Below are positions 21,730 through 30,021 of a stretch of DNA of 40,513 nt, piece after piece. The stretch comes from Actinoplanes palleronii. GTDB taxonomy: Bacteria; Actinomycetota; Actinomycetes; Mycobacteriales; Micromonosporaceae. The first letter of the stretch is position 1. The number at the start of each line of letters is the position of its first letter. The notes beneath the pieces were generated by a model. The model was not told where the DNA came from. It saw nothing but the letters and a program-made list of their open reading frames with translations, and did not search any database. The stretch lies in the NCBI RefSeq assembly GCF_016862315.1, contig NZ_BOMS01000174.1:1-40513 (forward strand). The letters run 5' to 3'. Both the position numbers and the translations under genes were made by a program.

Positions 21730-22926
21730 TCAGCCGAGCTGGGCCAGGACGAGACCGCCACGGGCCTTCGGGGTGAACCAGGTGCTCTTGCGCGGCAGCT
21801 TCAGCCGGGCCAGGTTGACCGCGACGAAGTCCTCAACGGTCACCGGCGCGATCAGCACGGCCAGCGCGGCCCGACCGGCGTCGACCTCACCACGCAGCCA
21901 CTCGACCGGGTAGTCACCACCGATGTAGGAGATCCGCTTGTCGCCGGGTTCCAGACCCAGCACGTCACCCAGCAGCACCCGCTCGACCAGTCCGTGGTCC
22001 AGGTTGTCCACCGCGGTTCCGGCCGGGTCGGACGGCAGTGCGACCGAGTAGGAGCGACCCCCTGCGTACACCTCGATCGTGCCCTTGGGGGGAAGGGCCG
22101 CGGCGCGCGGCAGCTCGGTGACCGTCGCACCTGCCTCGCGGAGGCCTTTCAGAAACTCCTCCGGCGTCGCCGGAAGCTCGCTGACCAGGCGGTTGTAGGG
22201 CTGGATCGCGACCGAGGCGGGTGTGGTGATCACCGCGAGGAAGCGCGGCAGCCCACCGGTCTGCGCGGCCAGGCTCCGGTGGTTGCCGTCGGCGACCACC
22301 AGCTCGCCGCCGCCGGCCAGCGCGGTGAGCCGGTCCTGCAGCTCACCGGCGCCCAGCACCCAGATGGCGTGGGTCCGGCCGGTCTGGTCGGTGTCGGTGG
22401 CCTCCGGCTCACCGGCCGCGTCGCAGGCGTCGGCGAGCGCGGCATGCAGTTCCTCGCCCTTGCCGGTCTGCAGCAGCAGCACCGGCGAGAGCAGCGTCTG
22501 CAGCGCCTCGGCGAGCGCGACCCGCTCACGGACCTTGGCGATGAAGACGTCCTCGTTGCGGATGACCAGGCCCGGCTCGTCGGCGCTGGTGGAGATCTCG
22601 GCCGTTTCGACCATGCTCCACAGGCCGTAGGCGGGCGCCTCGTCCTTCGCGGTGATCCGATAGAGCACCACGACGTGCTCAGCCTGCCGGTAGTCGCCCT
22701 CGGACTTGTCGCGCTCCAGCCGGACGACGGCGTCCGGTAGGGCTTCCGCGAAGGTCTTGCCGAGGGAGTCGGGCGCGAGATGCGGCATTTCCACGGCCAG
22801 CGAGCTGTGCGGATTGGCCGTGATGATGTCGGTGATTTCGGCGTCGTCGGCGAACTCGTCGTAGTTCTGGGCTCCGGTACCGCCAGTGGTGATCCAGGCC
22901 CGGCTGATCGGGTGCACGACCGTCAT
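21730..22926 (-). CDS. DUF1015-family protein
   Basis: A 398-residue DUF1015 protein recognised by its N-terminal region (NPHSSLAVEMPHL), the central VADGNHRSLAAQ motif and the C-terminal KSTWFTPKARGGLVLA signature. DUF1015 proteins are widespread and cytosolic. An amino-acid kinase-like role has been proposed for distant relatives, but the function is not settled. The start is taken as the ATG at 22926; a TTG three codons upstream is closer to a GGGG stretch and is an alternative. Followed at 7 bp by the esterase gene. Confidence 0.9.
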   Translation of the reverse strand: MTVVHPISRAWITTGGTGAQNYDEFADDAEITDIITANPHSSLAVEMPHLAPDSLGKTFAEALPDAVVRLERDKSEGDYRQAEHVVVLYRITAKDEAPAYGLWSMVETAEISTSADEPGLVIRNEDVFIAKVRERVALAEALQTLLSPVLLLQTGKGEELHAALADACDAAGEPEATDTDQTGRTHAIWVLGAGELQDRLTALAGGGELVVADGNHRSLAAQTGGLPRFLAVITTPASVAIQPYNRLVSELPATPEEFLKGLREAGATVTELPRAAALPPKGTIEVYAGGRSYSVALPSDPAGTAVDNLDHGLVERVLLGDVLGLEPGDKRISYIGGDYPVEWLRGEVDAGRAALAVLIAPVTVEDFVAVNLARLKLPRKSTWFTPKARGGLVLAQLG

Positions 22927-23037
22927 GAGGGGCAACTTACCCCGCGGACCGGCGGTGCCTACCTACCGGCATGTTCGCGCGTGACCTGCTCAACTGTGCC
23001 CGTCGATGAGCGTTCACCGGACGTTCGACCGGAAGTG

Positions 23038-23079
23038 CCGTCCCGAGGAGCGGATTTTCCGTCCCGAGGAACGGATTCG
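23038..23079. repeat. Two-copy 21-bp direct repeat
   Basis: Copies at 23038-23058 and 23059-23079 share 18 of 21 positions. They could be paired protein-binding sites upstream of the DUF1015 gene or part of a small coding repeat. Confidence 0.75.
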
Positions 23080-23178
23080 CGGTGACCGTGACCGGTGGCG
23101 CGACGAGTCCCGCCAGTTCCGGGGAGAGATCCGCCCAGACGCCGCGTTGAACGCCGATCGTCATGTCTGCTGCCGTGC

Positions 23179-23205
23179 TGGATGAGGTGTACATCACCTC
23201 ATCCA
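23179..23205 (-). terminator. Hairpin downstream of the Rv2466c-like gene
   Basis: A perfect 11-bp stem TGGATGAGGTG (23179-23189), loop TACAT, CACCTCATCCA (23195-23205), 28 bp beyond the stop codon at 23234. It lacks a T run on the minus strand, so it is either a U-less terminator or an operator. Confidence 0.5.
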
Positions 23206-23233
23206 ACGACGGTGCGGGCCCTCGGGTGGTGCA

Positions 23234-23860
23234 CTAGTCGAAAATCGGGCCGAGTTCGCGGCTTCGCTTGATCTCGTAGAAGCCCGGGGTGCCGGCGACC
23301 AGCAGGACGCCGTCCCAGAGCTTTCCGGCCGCCTCGCCCTTGGGCGCCGGGGTGACGACCGGGCCGAAGAAGGCGATGGTGGAGTCCGGGTCCGGGCCGG
23401 GCGCGTGGATCACCGGGGTGCCGACGTCCGTGCCGACCGGCTTCATCCCGGCGTTGTGGCTGGCCCGCAGCGCCTCGTCGCGGCTGTCGGAGGTGGCCGC
23501 CGCGGCCAGCGCCGGGTCCAGACCGGCCTCGGTCAGGGCCTCGGTGAACAGCTTCTCGTCCAGCTCGTACTTCTGCAGGTGGATCCGGGTGCCGAGCGCG
23601 GTGTAGAGATCGCGCAGCACCTCCGGCCCGGCGGTCTCGGCCGCGGCGATGCAGACCCGGACCGGGCCCCAGCCCTTGTCCATCAGGTCCCGGTACTGCT
23701 CCGGGAGGTCCCGGCCCTCGTTGAGAACGGACAGACTCATCACGTTGAACCGGATGTCGAGGGGACGCACCTTCTCCACCTCGAGCAGCCAGCGGGAGGT
23801 GATCCAGGCCCACGGGCACAGGGGGTCGAACCACATGTCGACAGTCGCGCGTTCGCTCAT
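23234..23860 (-). CDS. DsbA-like thioredoxin-fold protein, Rv2466c family
   Basis: A 208-residue thioredoxin-fold protein with the helical insertion of the DsbA/FrnE group. It closely resembles Mycobacterium Rv2466c, a mycothiol-dependent nitroreductase, in VDMWFDPLCPWAWITSRWLLEVE and in the C-terminal FFGPVVTPAPKGEAAGKLWDG. The active-site motif is CPWA: C15 is present but the resolving cysteine expected at position 18 is alanine, so this copy would work as a monothiol or with external mycothiol. It has no signal peptide and is cytosolic. ATG at 23860. Divergent from pepN across about 100 bp. Confidence 0.85.
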   Translation of the reverse strand: MSERATVDMWFDPLCPWAWITSRWLLEVEKVRPLDIRFNVMSLSVLNEGRDLPEQYRDLMDKGWGPVRVCIAAAETAGPEVLRDLYTALGTRIHLQKYELDEKLFTEALTEAGLDPALAAAATSDSRDEALRASHNAGMKPVGTDVGTPVIHAPGPDPDSTIAFFGPVVTPAPKGEAAGKLWDGVLLVAGTPGFYEIKRSRELGPIFD

Positions 23861-23961
23861 GGGATCGATCCTGCCACCGCTGAAGGCGGTGGGGGTGCGG
23901 TGTGAGACGGGCGCGACGCATAGGCTGCGAGGAAAAGCAGTCAGCTCGAAGGAGAGTGCAC

Positions 23962-26517
23962 GTGGCCGGTGTTCACAACCTGACCCAGGTCGAGGCTGCG
24001 GAGCGGAGTCGATTGCTCGAGGTCGTCGGCTACGACATCACCCTCGACCTGACCGACGGAAACGGCGATCCCGGTTCCGTCACCTTCCGCTCCACCACAG
24101 TGCTCACCTTCCGCTGCGCCGAGCCCGGCGCGGAGACGTTCGTCGAGGCCGCGGCCGTGAAGCTGCACACCGCCACGCTGAACGGCGAACCGCTCGACCT
24201 GAGTGCCTGGTCGCCCGAGAAGGGCCTGCGGCTGACCGCCCTGGCCGCCGAGAACACCCTGGTGGTGGACGGCGACTTCGCGTACTCGGCGAGCGGGCAG
24301 GGCCTGCAGCGCAGCGTCGACCCGGTCGACCAGGAGATCTACCTCTACAGCCAGTTCGAGACCGCGGACGCCCAGCGGGTCTACGCGGCGTTCGACCAGC
24401 CCGACCTGAAGAGCGTCTACACCTGGCACGTGACCGCGCCGAGCCACTGGAAGGTGGTGTCGAACTCGCTGGTCGAGCGGGAGGAACCGGCCGCCGGCGG
24501 CGCGCGGACCGTGCACTTCGCCACATCGGCGAAGATGAGCACGTACATCACGGCGATCTGCGCCGGGCCGTACCACGAGGTCCGCGACTCGCACGACGGC
24601 ATCGACCTGGGCGTGTTCTGCCGCGCCTCGATGGCGCAGTACCTGGACGCCGACGACCTGTTCCTGGTCACCAAGCAGGGCTTCGACTTCTTCCACGAGC
24701 AGTTCGGCGTGCGCTACCCGCTGCCGAAGTACGACCAGCTCTGGGTGCCGGACTTCAACGCCGGCGCGATGGAGAACTTCGGCTGCGTCACCCACGCCGA
24801 GGCGCACTACATCTTCCGCTCGCAGGTCACCGACTACGAGTACGAGCAGCGGGCCAACACGATCCTGCACGAGCTCGCCCACATGTGGTTCGGTGACCTG
24901 GTCACCATGCGCTGGTGGAACGACCTGTGGCTGAACGAGTCGTTCGCCGAGTGGGCCAGCCACTGGTGCAACACGCACGCCACCCGGTTCACCGACGCCT
25001 GGTCGACGTTCCTGTCCATCCGGAAGGCCTGGGGCTACCGGCAGGACCAGCTCTCCTCCACCCACCCGGTGTACTGCGAGATGCCGGACCTGGAAGCCGT
25101 CGAGGTCAACTTCGACGGGATCACCTACGCCAAGGGCGCCAGCGTGATCAAGCAGCTGGTGGCGTACGTCGGCCTCGACCCGTTCCTGACCGGTCTGCGC
25201 GCCTACTTCGCCAAGCACGCCTGGGGCAACGCCACCTTCGACGACCTGCTCACCGAGCTGGAGGCGGCGTCCGGGCGGGAACTGCGCAAGTTCGCCGCGC
25301 AGTGGCTGGAGACCGCGCAGGTGAACACCCTGCGCCCGGTCGTCGAGCTGGACGACCGGCAGCACTACACCAAGGTGACGGTCCTGCAGGAGGCTCCGGC
25401 CGACTACGCGACGCTGCGCACCCACCGGATCGGGATCGGCCTCTACGACCTGGACGGCGACCGGCTGGTGCGGCGCGAGCTGCTCGAGGTGGACGTGTCC
25501 GGGGAGCACACCGAGGTCACCGCGCTGGCCGGGGTCAAGGCGCCGGACCTGCTGCTGATCAACGACGACGACCTGACGTACGCGAAGCTGCGCCTGGACG
25601 AGCGCTCGATGGGCACGCTGGTCAAGCACATCGCCGGCTTCGACTCGGCGCTGCCGCGGGCACTGTGCTGGGCCGCGGCCTGGGACATGCTGCGCGACGC
25701 CGAGCTGGCCGCCCGCGACTACGTGCAGCTGGTCTGCTCGGGCCTGCCGGCCGAGAGCGACATCAACCTGACCACCGCCACCCTGCGGCAGGCCGGCAGC
25801 GCGCTGGTCAGCTTCGCGGACCCGGCGTGGGCGCCGACCGGCTGGGCGATGCTGACGACGCTGGCCGAGACCCAGCTGGCCGCCGCCGAGCCGGGCAGCG
25901 GATGGCAGCTGACCTGGGCGCGGGCGTACATCACCGCGGCGCGTACCGAGGAGCAGGCCGCCGTGCTGCGCGGCTGGCTCGACGGCGCGGCCCCGGCCGG
26001 CCTGGTGGTCGACACCGAGCTGCGCTGGTCGCTGCTGCAGGCGCTGTCCGCGCTGGGTGCCGCCGCCGAGTCGGAGATCGACGACGAGCTGACCGGTGAC
26101 AAGACGGCCAGTGGGGAGCGGGAGGCGGCGGTCGCTCGCGCGCTGCTGCCGACGCCGGAGAACAAGGCCCGGGTGTGGGCCGACCTGACCGGGCCGCAGA
26201 CCCCGCCGAACTGGCTGAACCGGTCGCTGCTGCAGGGCTTCCAGAGCACCCGCCAGGTGGCCCTGACAGCGCCGTACGCGGAGAAGTTCTTCACCGAGGT
26301 GGGCAAGGTGTGGGCGCGCTCGGACAGCGAGCCGGCGCAGGAGTTCACCCAGCTGGCGTACCCGGCGTTCCAGATCAGCCAGGAGACGGTCGCGCTGACC
26401 GACGCCTGGCTGGCCAAGGACGGGCACCCGGCGTCGCTGCGGCGGCTGGTCGCCGAGGGCCGGGACGGCGTGCTGCGCGCGCTGAAGGCCCGGGCCAAGG
26501 ACGTGTCGGCCGGCTGA
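23962..26517 (+). CDS. pepN: Aminopeptidase N (M1 zinc metallopeptidase)
   Basis: An 851-residue M1 aminopeptidase, the usual actinobacterial length. The substrate-anchoring GAMENF motif is at 268-273. The zinc site is HELAH at 303-307, with the third ligand E326 in NESFAEW, 19 residues on. The C-terminal ~330 residues are the helical ERAP1-like domain. It removes N-terminal residues from peptides, acting in the cytoplasm downstream of proteases such as ClpP. GTG start at 23962, chosen because GAAGGAGAG (23948-23956) is at ideal spacing; a GTG two codons upstream overlaps that site. Followed by a textbook terminator. Confidence 0.97.
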   Translation: MAGVHNLTQVEAAERSRLLEVVGYDITLDLTDGNGDPGSVTFRSTTVLTFRCAEPGAETFVEAAAVKLHTATLNGEPLDLSAWSPEKGLRLTALAAENTLVVDGDFAYSASGQGLQRSVDPVDQEIYLYSQFETADAQRVYAAFDQPDLKSVYTWHVTAPSHWKVVSNSLVEREEPAAGGARTVHFATSAKMSTYITAICAGPYHEVRDSHDGIDLGVFCRASMAQYLDADDLFLVTKQGFDFFHEQFGVRYPLPKYDQLWVPDFNAGAMENFGCVTHAEAHYIFRSQVTDYEYEQRANTILHELAHMWFGDLVTMRWWNDLWLNESFAEWASHWCNTHATRFTDAWSTFLSIRKAWGYRQDQLSSTHPVYCEMPDLEAVEVNFDGITYAKGASVIKQLVAYVGLDPFLTGLRAYFAKHAWGNATFDDLLTELEAASGRELRKFAAQWLETAQVNTLRPVVELDDRQHYTKVTVLQEAPADYATLRTHRIGIGLYDLDGDRLVRRELLEVDVSGEHTEVTALAGVKAPDLLLINDDDLTYAKLRLDERSMGTLVKHIAGFDSALPRALCWAAAWDMLRDAELAARDYVQLVCSGLPAESDINLTTATLRQAGSALVSFADPAWAPTGWAMLTTLAETQLAAAEPGSGWQLTWARAYITAARTEEQAAVLRGWLDGAAPAGLVVDTELRWSLLQALSALGAAAESEIDDELTGDKTASGEREAAVARALLPTPENKARVWADLTGPQTPPNWLNRSLLQGFQSTRQVALTAPYAEKFFTEVGKVWARSDSEPAQEFTQLAYPAFQISQETVALTDAWLAKDGHPASLRRLVAEGRDGVLRALKARAKDVSAG

Positions 26518-26534
26518 TCCGGTAGTACCAGGGA

Positions 26535-26570
26535 ACGGCCTCGTCCGATTATTCGGACGGGGCCGTTTTT
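26535..26570 (+). terminator. Intrinsic terminator of pepN
   Basis: A 13-bp stem ACGGCCTCGTCCG (26535-26547) / CGGACGGGGCCGT (26554-26566) with one T-G pair and a 6-nt loop, followed by a run of five Ts. The most canonical terminator in the window. Confidence 0.9.
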
Positions 26571-26680
26571 CGTGGATTCCCACAAAAGGAACTTACCGCC
26601 GCGTAACCCAACCGCAACAACACTGCGTGAGTAGGCTGACACTCCGCGTTCGGGTGATGGCGGCGTTGGAGGTAGAGCCC

Positions 26681-27238
26681 GTGACGATGCTGAGCCAGGG
26701 ATCACCGGCCCGATGGACCGCGCCGGACGGCCGGTGGACCGAACCCGACCTGCACCTGTTCCCGCAGGACGGGCACCGGTACGAGATCGTCGACGGCAGC
26801 CTGCACGTCACGCCACGCCTGGACGGGATGCACGACGCCGTGGTCGACGCGATCGTCACCACGCTGCGCGCGGCCGCCCCGCCGGACTGGTGGGTGTGCG
26901 CCCGCGTGGGCGTCGAGATCGGCACCAGCAGCCTGGTGCCCGACGTCACCGTGCTGCGACCCCGGTCGTCCGGGACGAGCTGGGTGAGCCCGGCAGACGT
27001 GGCCCTGGTCGTCGAGGTGACCTCGGACGAGACCCGGCGCTACGACGACCTGCTCAAACCCGCGGTGTACGCGGCCGGCGGCATCCCCGCCTACTGGCTG
27101 GTGGAGCCGGGCACGGAGCTGCGGGTGCACACGCTCGACGGCGCGGCATACCGGCAGGTCCAACGGGTCGAGGGCGCCGAGCTGGTGAAGCTCGACGCCC
27201 CGTACCCGGTCAGAGTGGCACCGGGGGCCTGGCGATAA
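26681..27238 (+). CDS. Uma2-family (DUF820) putative restriction endonuclease-fold protein
   Basis: About 185 residues with the PD-(D/E)xK fold of the Uma2 family: RYEIVDGSLHVTPRLD near the start, SLVPDVTVL, VALVVEVTSDETRRYDDLLKP and GIPAYWLVEPG. The conserved PD, E and K residues of the nuclease core are visible. Such proteins are numerous in cyanobacteria and actinomycetes, and their cellular role is mostly unknown. Start taken at the GTG at 26681 because GGAGG (26668-26672) lies 8 nt upstream; ATG at 26657 is upstream of that site and less likely. Monocistronic after the pepN terminator, and convergent with the DUF5130 gene across 6 bp. Confidence 0.88.
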   Translation: MTMLSQGSPARWTAPDGRWTEPDLHLFPQDGHRYEIVDGSLHVTPRLDGMHDAVVDAIVTTLRAAAPPDWWVCARVGVEIGTSSLVPDVTVLRPRSSGTSWVSPADVALVVEVTSDETRRYDDLLKPAVYAAGGIPAYWLVEPGTELRVHTLDGAAYRQVQRVEGAELVKLDAPYPVRVAPGAWR

Positions 27239-27244
27239 ACCAGG

Positions 27245-27634
27245 TCAGGAACGGCCGGCGTGCGACGCCAGCTGGTCGAGACCGATCATCAGGCCACCGA
27301 TCAGGTCGCCACCGGAGAACGAACCGGCCATGCCGAAGGCGGCCAGCTTCGCGTCCCGGTCGGTGATCCGCTTACGGGCCTCGTCGCCCGTGACGATCTC
27401 CAGCCTGCGCTGGCTCGGCGAGACGGCGAGGAGCACCGCACGATGCGGATCCACGATCTCGCTGTGCAGTTTCTCGGCCGACTCGCGGATCGGCTCCGCC
27501 AGCTCGCCGACGTAGATGCTGAAGGTCAGGCCGGTCGCCTGGTCGGCGAGGCGCAACGCCTCGTCCAGGCGCAGCAGCTGACGGGTCGTGAACGGGCTCT
27601 CGCGGTCGGCCACGACCGCCTCACCACTTGTCAC
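27245..27634 (-). CDS. DUF5130 / TPM-domain-like protein
   Basis: A 129-residue protein with a TPM (DUF477)-type fold: FTTRQLLRLDEALRLADQATG, FSIYVGEL, LHSEIVDPHRAVLLAVSPSQRRLEIVTG and a final Gly-rich FGMAGSFSGGDLIGGLMIGLDQL. This matches actinobacterial DUF5130. There is no signal peptide or clear membrane helix. TPM domains elsewhere have been linked to photosystem repair and phosphatase activity, but the actinobacterial group is uncharacterised. It overlaps the upstream small membrane gene by 14 bp, so the two are coupled. Confidence 0.82.
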   Translation of the reverse strand: MTSGEAVVADRESPFTTRQLLRLDEALRLADQATGLTFSIYVGELAEPIRESAEKLHSEIVDPHRAVLLAVSPSQRRLEIVTGDEARKRITDRDAKLAAFGMAGSFSGGDLIGGLMIGLDQLASHAGRS

Positions 27635-27911
27635 TTGCGCCTCCTGTCGGGCCGGGCCGGACCGGAGCGCCGGAGCTGTCCTCGATGACCAGTCCGCGCT
27701 CGATCGCCTTGACCGCGTGACCGTGGCTCGCCGCGACGGATCGCTCGGGCGAGGCCAGGAACCACATCGGCGGGAACTCGTACGGCTGACCCGGACGGTA
27801 CCGACGGGACGGCTTGTCCCGGTCAGAACCGGCGAGCGCGAGGAAGGACACCAGGCCGATGATCGCGGCCGGGATGATCAGATAGACCAGAATGGTGGTT
27901 ATTACAGACAA
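27621..27911 (-). CDS. Small membrane protein with conserved soluble tail
   Basis: A 96-residue protein with one N-terminal membrane helix (VITTILVYLIIPAAIIGLVSFL) and a cytoplasmic tail containing YRPGQPYEFPPMWFLASPE and a Gly/Ser-rich end. I place the start at the TTG at 27911, just before the helix, with GGGGGC upstream. A GTG about 18 codons further upstream is possible but would add a hydrophilic leader. It is translated together with the DUF5130 gene (14-bp overlap), a pairing that suggests the two act together at the membrane. Function unknown. Confidence 0.75.
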   Translation of the reverse strand: MSVITTILVYLIIPAAIIGLVSFLALAGSDRDKPSRRYRPGQPYEFPPMWFLASPERSVAASHGHAVKAIERGLVIEDSSGAPVRPGPTGGASDKW

Positions 27912-28114
27912 CTGAACGCCCCCAGGCGCCGGTGATCCATCGTGAGACTGAACATCAATCACGGTAGCGGAGCACGAGTCGTCCCGGACCGTCGGGTCTC
28001 GAACCGGGGTCTCACGCCGTCGGGATCTACGCGGAATGTGCGTCGCAATGCGAAAATCACCTTCACGCGCCGTCCGCGTACTTTCCACCCGCGAACGGCA
28101 GGAGGGGGATTTCC

Positions 28115-28621
28115 ATGCGCCTGACCGTCCCCGCCGCTGGCGCGGCGATGTTCACGGCTCTGGCAGTCGCCGGAGCCCCCGCCGTGCTGCTGCCGGCCAC
28201 CGCCGCGCGGGCAGCCGACGCCGTATTCCTCGAACTCAACCCGAGCACGGTGCGCGCCGGTGACGTGGTGTCCCTGCGCGCGTCCTGCAACAGCAACGCG
28301 AAGGCCGCCACGGTCACCGCGGCACCGATCGGATCGGTGCCGGTCGAGCCGGATTTCAACTTCCTGACCGCGACCGCGACGGTGCCGGCCGACCAGAAAG
28401 CCGGCGACTACAAGGTCACCCTGCACTGCCCGGACGACAAGACCGCGAGCGCGAACCTGCACGTGGTCGCGAAGGTCGAACCGGCCCGCGGCCCGGCCAC
28501 CGGCGGCGGCGGGACAGCACCCGGGCCGGAAGCGTCCCTGCTGGTCGGCGGGGGCCTGACGGTGATGGTCGCGGCGGGCGCGCTGGCCCTGCTCTCGGTA
28601 CGCCGCCGGCGACCGAGCTGA
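28115..28621 (+). CDS. Secreted, wall-anchored-type protein, likely sortase substrate
   Basis: A 168-residue exported protein. The signal peptide is residues 1-33 (cleavage after ARA or ATAARA). A beta-rich domain of ~90 residues has two cysteines (C58, C105) that could form a disulfide. A Gly/Pro linker and a C-terminal helix (142-162) ending in RRRRPS follow. That architecture is a cell-wall sorting signal, but instead of LPxTG the linker has GPATG (126-130). The next gene, 7 bp downstream, encodes a sortase. Ribosome binding site GGAGGGGG is ideal. Function of the exported domain not recognised; it resembles Ig-like matrix domains. Confidence 0.8.
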   Translation: MRLTVPAAGAAMFTALAVAGAPAVLLPATAARAADAVFLELNPSTVRAGDVVSLRASCNSNAKAATVTAAPIGSVPVEPDFNFLTATATVPADQKAGDYKVTLHCPDDKTASANLHVVAKVEPARGPATGGGGTAPGPEASLLVGGGLTVMVAAGALALLSVRRRRPS

Positions 28622-28628
28622 GGCCGGG

Positions 28629-29438
28629 GTGACCGACCAGACCGGGCGCCCGCCCCGCATGCCGGAGTCGGTGCAGCGCAAACGCCCGGCCCAGGTGATC
28701 GGCGCCCCGCCACCGGGCGTGGTGACCGGCCCGCTGCCGGCGCCACCACCGGTCGGCGGGGGCCGTTCACCCTTCCGGATGCCCCGGCCGCGCCGCCGGA
28801 CGCCACCGTCGTCGGCGCGCCGGCGCAAGGGCCGCCTGCCGTTCGGCTGGATCGCGCTGATCCTGTTCTTCGTCGGGCTGTTCGCGGTCGGCATGGGGCT
28901 CGGCGTGGCCACCGGCTTCGACCTCGGCGGGCTGTTCCGCGGGCCGGACGCGCCGCCGCCGCGCGCCTTCCCGGTGCTGGAGCCGAGCCGGCCGCAGCGG
29001 CTGACCATCCCGGACCTCAAGGTCGACGCGCCGATCCTGGACGTCGGGCTGGCCGGCGACGGGTCGGTGGACGTGCCGCCGCTGAAACGGCACAACGAGG
29101 TCGGCTGGTTCGACGGCGGGCCGACACCGGGACAGTTCGGGCCGGCGCTGTTCGTCGGGCACGCGGACACGCGTACCGGTCCGTCGGTCTTCCACGACCT
29201 GGGCAAGCTCAAGCCCAAGCAGCCGATCGAGGTGCGCCGGGCGGACGGCACGGTCGCGGTGTTCGAGGTGAACTCGGTGGAGCACTACGACAAGGACGAG
29301 CTCCCGGTGCACCGGGTCTACGGCGACTACAGCCGGCCGGCGCTGCGGCTGATGACCTGCGGCGGGAAATGGCTCGGTGGCGAGCAGGGCTACGCCGACA
29401 ACATCGTCGTCTACGCCTCGCTGGTCGACTCCCGGTGA
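28629..29438 (+). CDS. Sortase, class F-like
   Basis: A 269-residue membrane-anchored transpeptidase. A long Pro/Arg-rich cytoplasmic N-terminus comes first, one membrane helix at about 73-92, then the sortase beta-barrel. The catalytic His is H178 in FVGHADT and the nucleophile C244 in LMTCGG. The TCGG and YADNIVVYA strand are typical of class F sortases. No Arg is found between C244 and the final strand, where the third catalytic residue is normally sought; R240, just before the Cys, is nearest. It attaches surface proteins to the cell wall; the preceding gene is the likely substrate. GTG start, 7 bp after that gene. Confidence 0.9.
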   Translation: MTDQTGRPPRMPESVQRKRPAQVIGAPPPGVVTGPLPAPPPVGGGRSPFRMPRPRRRTPPSSARRRKGRLPFGWIALILFFVGLFAVGMGLGVATGFDLGGLFRGPDAPPPRAFPVLEPSRPQRLTIPDLKVDAPILDVGLAGDGSVDVPPLKRHNEVGWFDGGPTPGQFGPALFVGHADTRTGPSVFHDLGKLKPKQPIEVRRADGTVAVFEVNSVEHYDKDELPVHRVYGDYSRPALRLMTCGGKWLGGEQGYADNIVVYASLVDSR

Positions 29439-29466
29439 GGGGTGCCGACCAGCGCGCGGGATATGA

Positions 29467-30021
29467 CTACGCCGCCTCGGCGGGTGCCGCGGCGGCGTGG
29501 TTGTCGGGCAGGTCGAGCCAGTCCATCCAACGGGGATCGGGGGTGCGGTGCCCGAGCACCCGCCAGGCGACCCCTCGTGGCGCCTGGGGTATGGAATGCA
29601 GGCGCCAGCCGAGCTCGGCCGGTGTCTTGTCGCCCTTGCTGTGATTGCACTTGGCGCAGGCGGCCACCACGTTCTCCCAGGCGTGCAGACCACCTCGGCT
29701 GCGCGGGAAGACGTGATCGATGGTCTCGGCGGAACCCCGGCAGTAGGCACACCGGCCGGCGTCCCGGGCGAAGATCGCACGGCGGGAGAGGCCGATATGG
29801 GTGCGGTAGGGAACTCTCACATACCGCGTGAGGCGGACCACCGAAGGAACCGGGAGGGTTTGCCGCGCGCTGTGCAGGATGCCGTCTCCGTCGGAGATGC
29901 ACTCCGCCTTGTCGGTGAGGACGAGAATTGTCGCCCGGCGCACCGATACGACGCACAGCGGCTCGTAGGTGGCGTTCAGCACTAACGAGGAAGAGCCCAC
30001 TGTGGGTCGTATGTCAGGCAT
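29467..30021 (-). CDS. HNH endonuclease
   Basis: A 184-residue HNH nuclease. Two CxxC zinc ribbons (C91-C94 and C122-C125) flank the catalytic core D102-H103, N117 and H127 (IDHVFPRSRGGLHAWENV, CAKCNHSKGDKT). This is the widespread actinobacterial type with an N-terminal ~75-residue domain beginning LVLNATYEPLCVV. It is a probable DNA endonuclease of housekeeping or repair type rather than a phage enzyme, as no mobile genes are nearby. ATG at 30021, with GGAAGGG at 8 nt. A GTG three codons upstream overlaps the Shine-Dalgarno and is less likely. Confidence 0.92.
   Translation of the reverse strand: MPDIRPTVGSSSLVLNATYEPLCVVSVRRATILVLTDKAECISDGDGILHSARQTLPVPSVVRLTRYVRVPYRTHIGLSRRAIFARDAGRCAYCRGSAETIDHVFPRSRGGLHAWENVVAACAKCNHSKGDKTPAELGWRLHSIPQAPRGVAWRVLGHRTPDPRWMDWLDLPDNHAAAAPAEAA

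Larger units (their letters stand above)
22927..23233. other. Intergenic region with 21-bp direct repeat and ambiguous small ORFs
   Basis: About 300 bp between the DUF1015 start and the Rv2466c-like stop. It holds two near-identical copies of CCGTCCCGAGGARCGGATT at 23038 and 23059 (period 21 bp) and an 11-bp stem hairpin at 23179-23205. Two small frames are open: plus strand 23006-23185 (59 codons, Arg/Glu-rich, containing FRPEERI repeats) and minus strand from about 23162 to 22937. Both have about 73 percent GC at third positions over the compared codons, below neighbouring genes, and neither has a clear ribosome binding site. I do not call either as a gene. Confidence 0.55.

Noticed and set aside
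23941..26583. 880-codon minus-strand frame opposite pepN
   Set aside because: Translation is Arg/Val/Gly/Gln-rich without domains; pepN on the plus strand has all M1 motifs.
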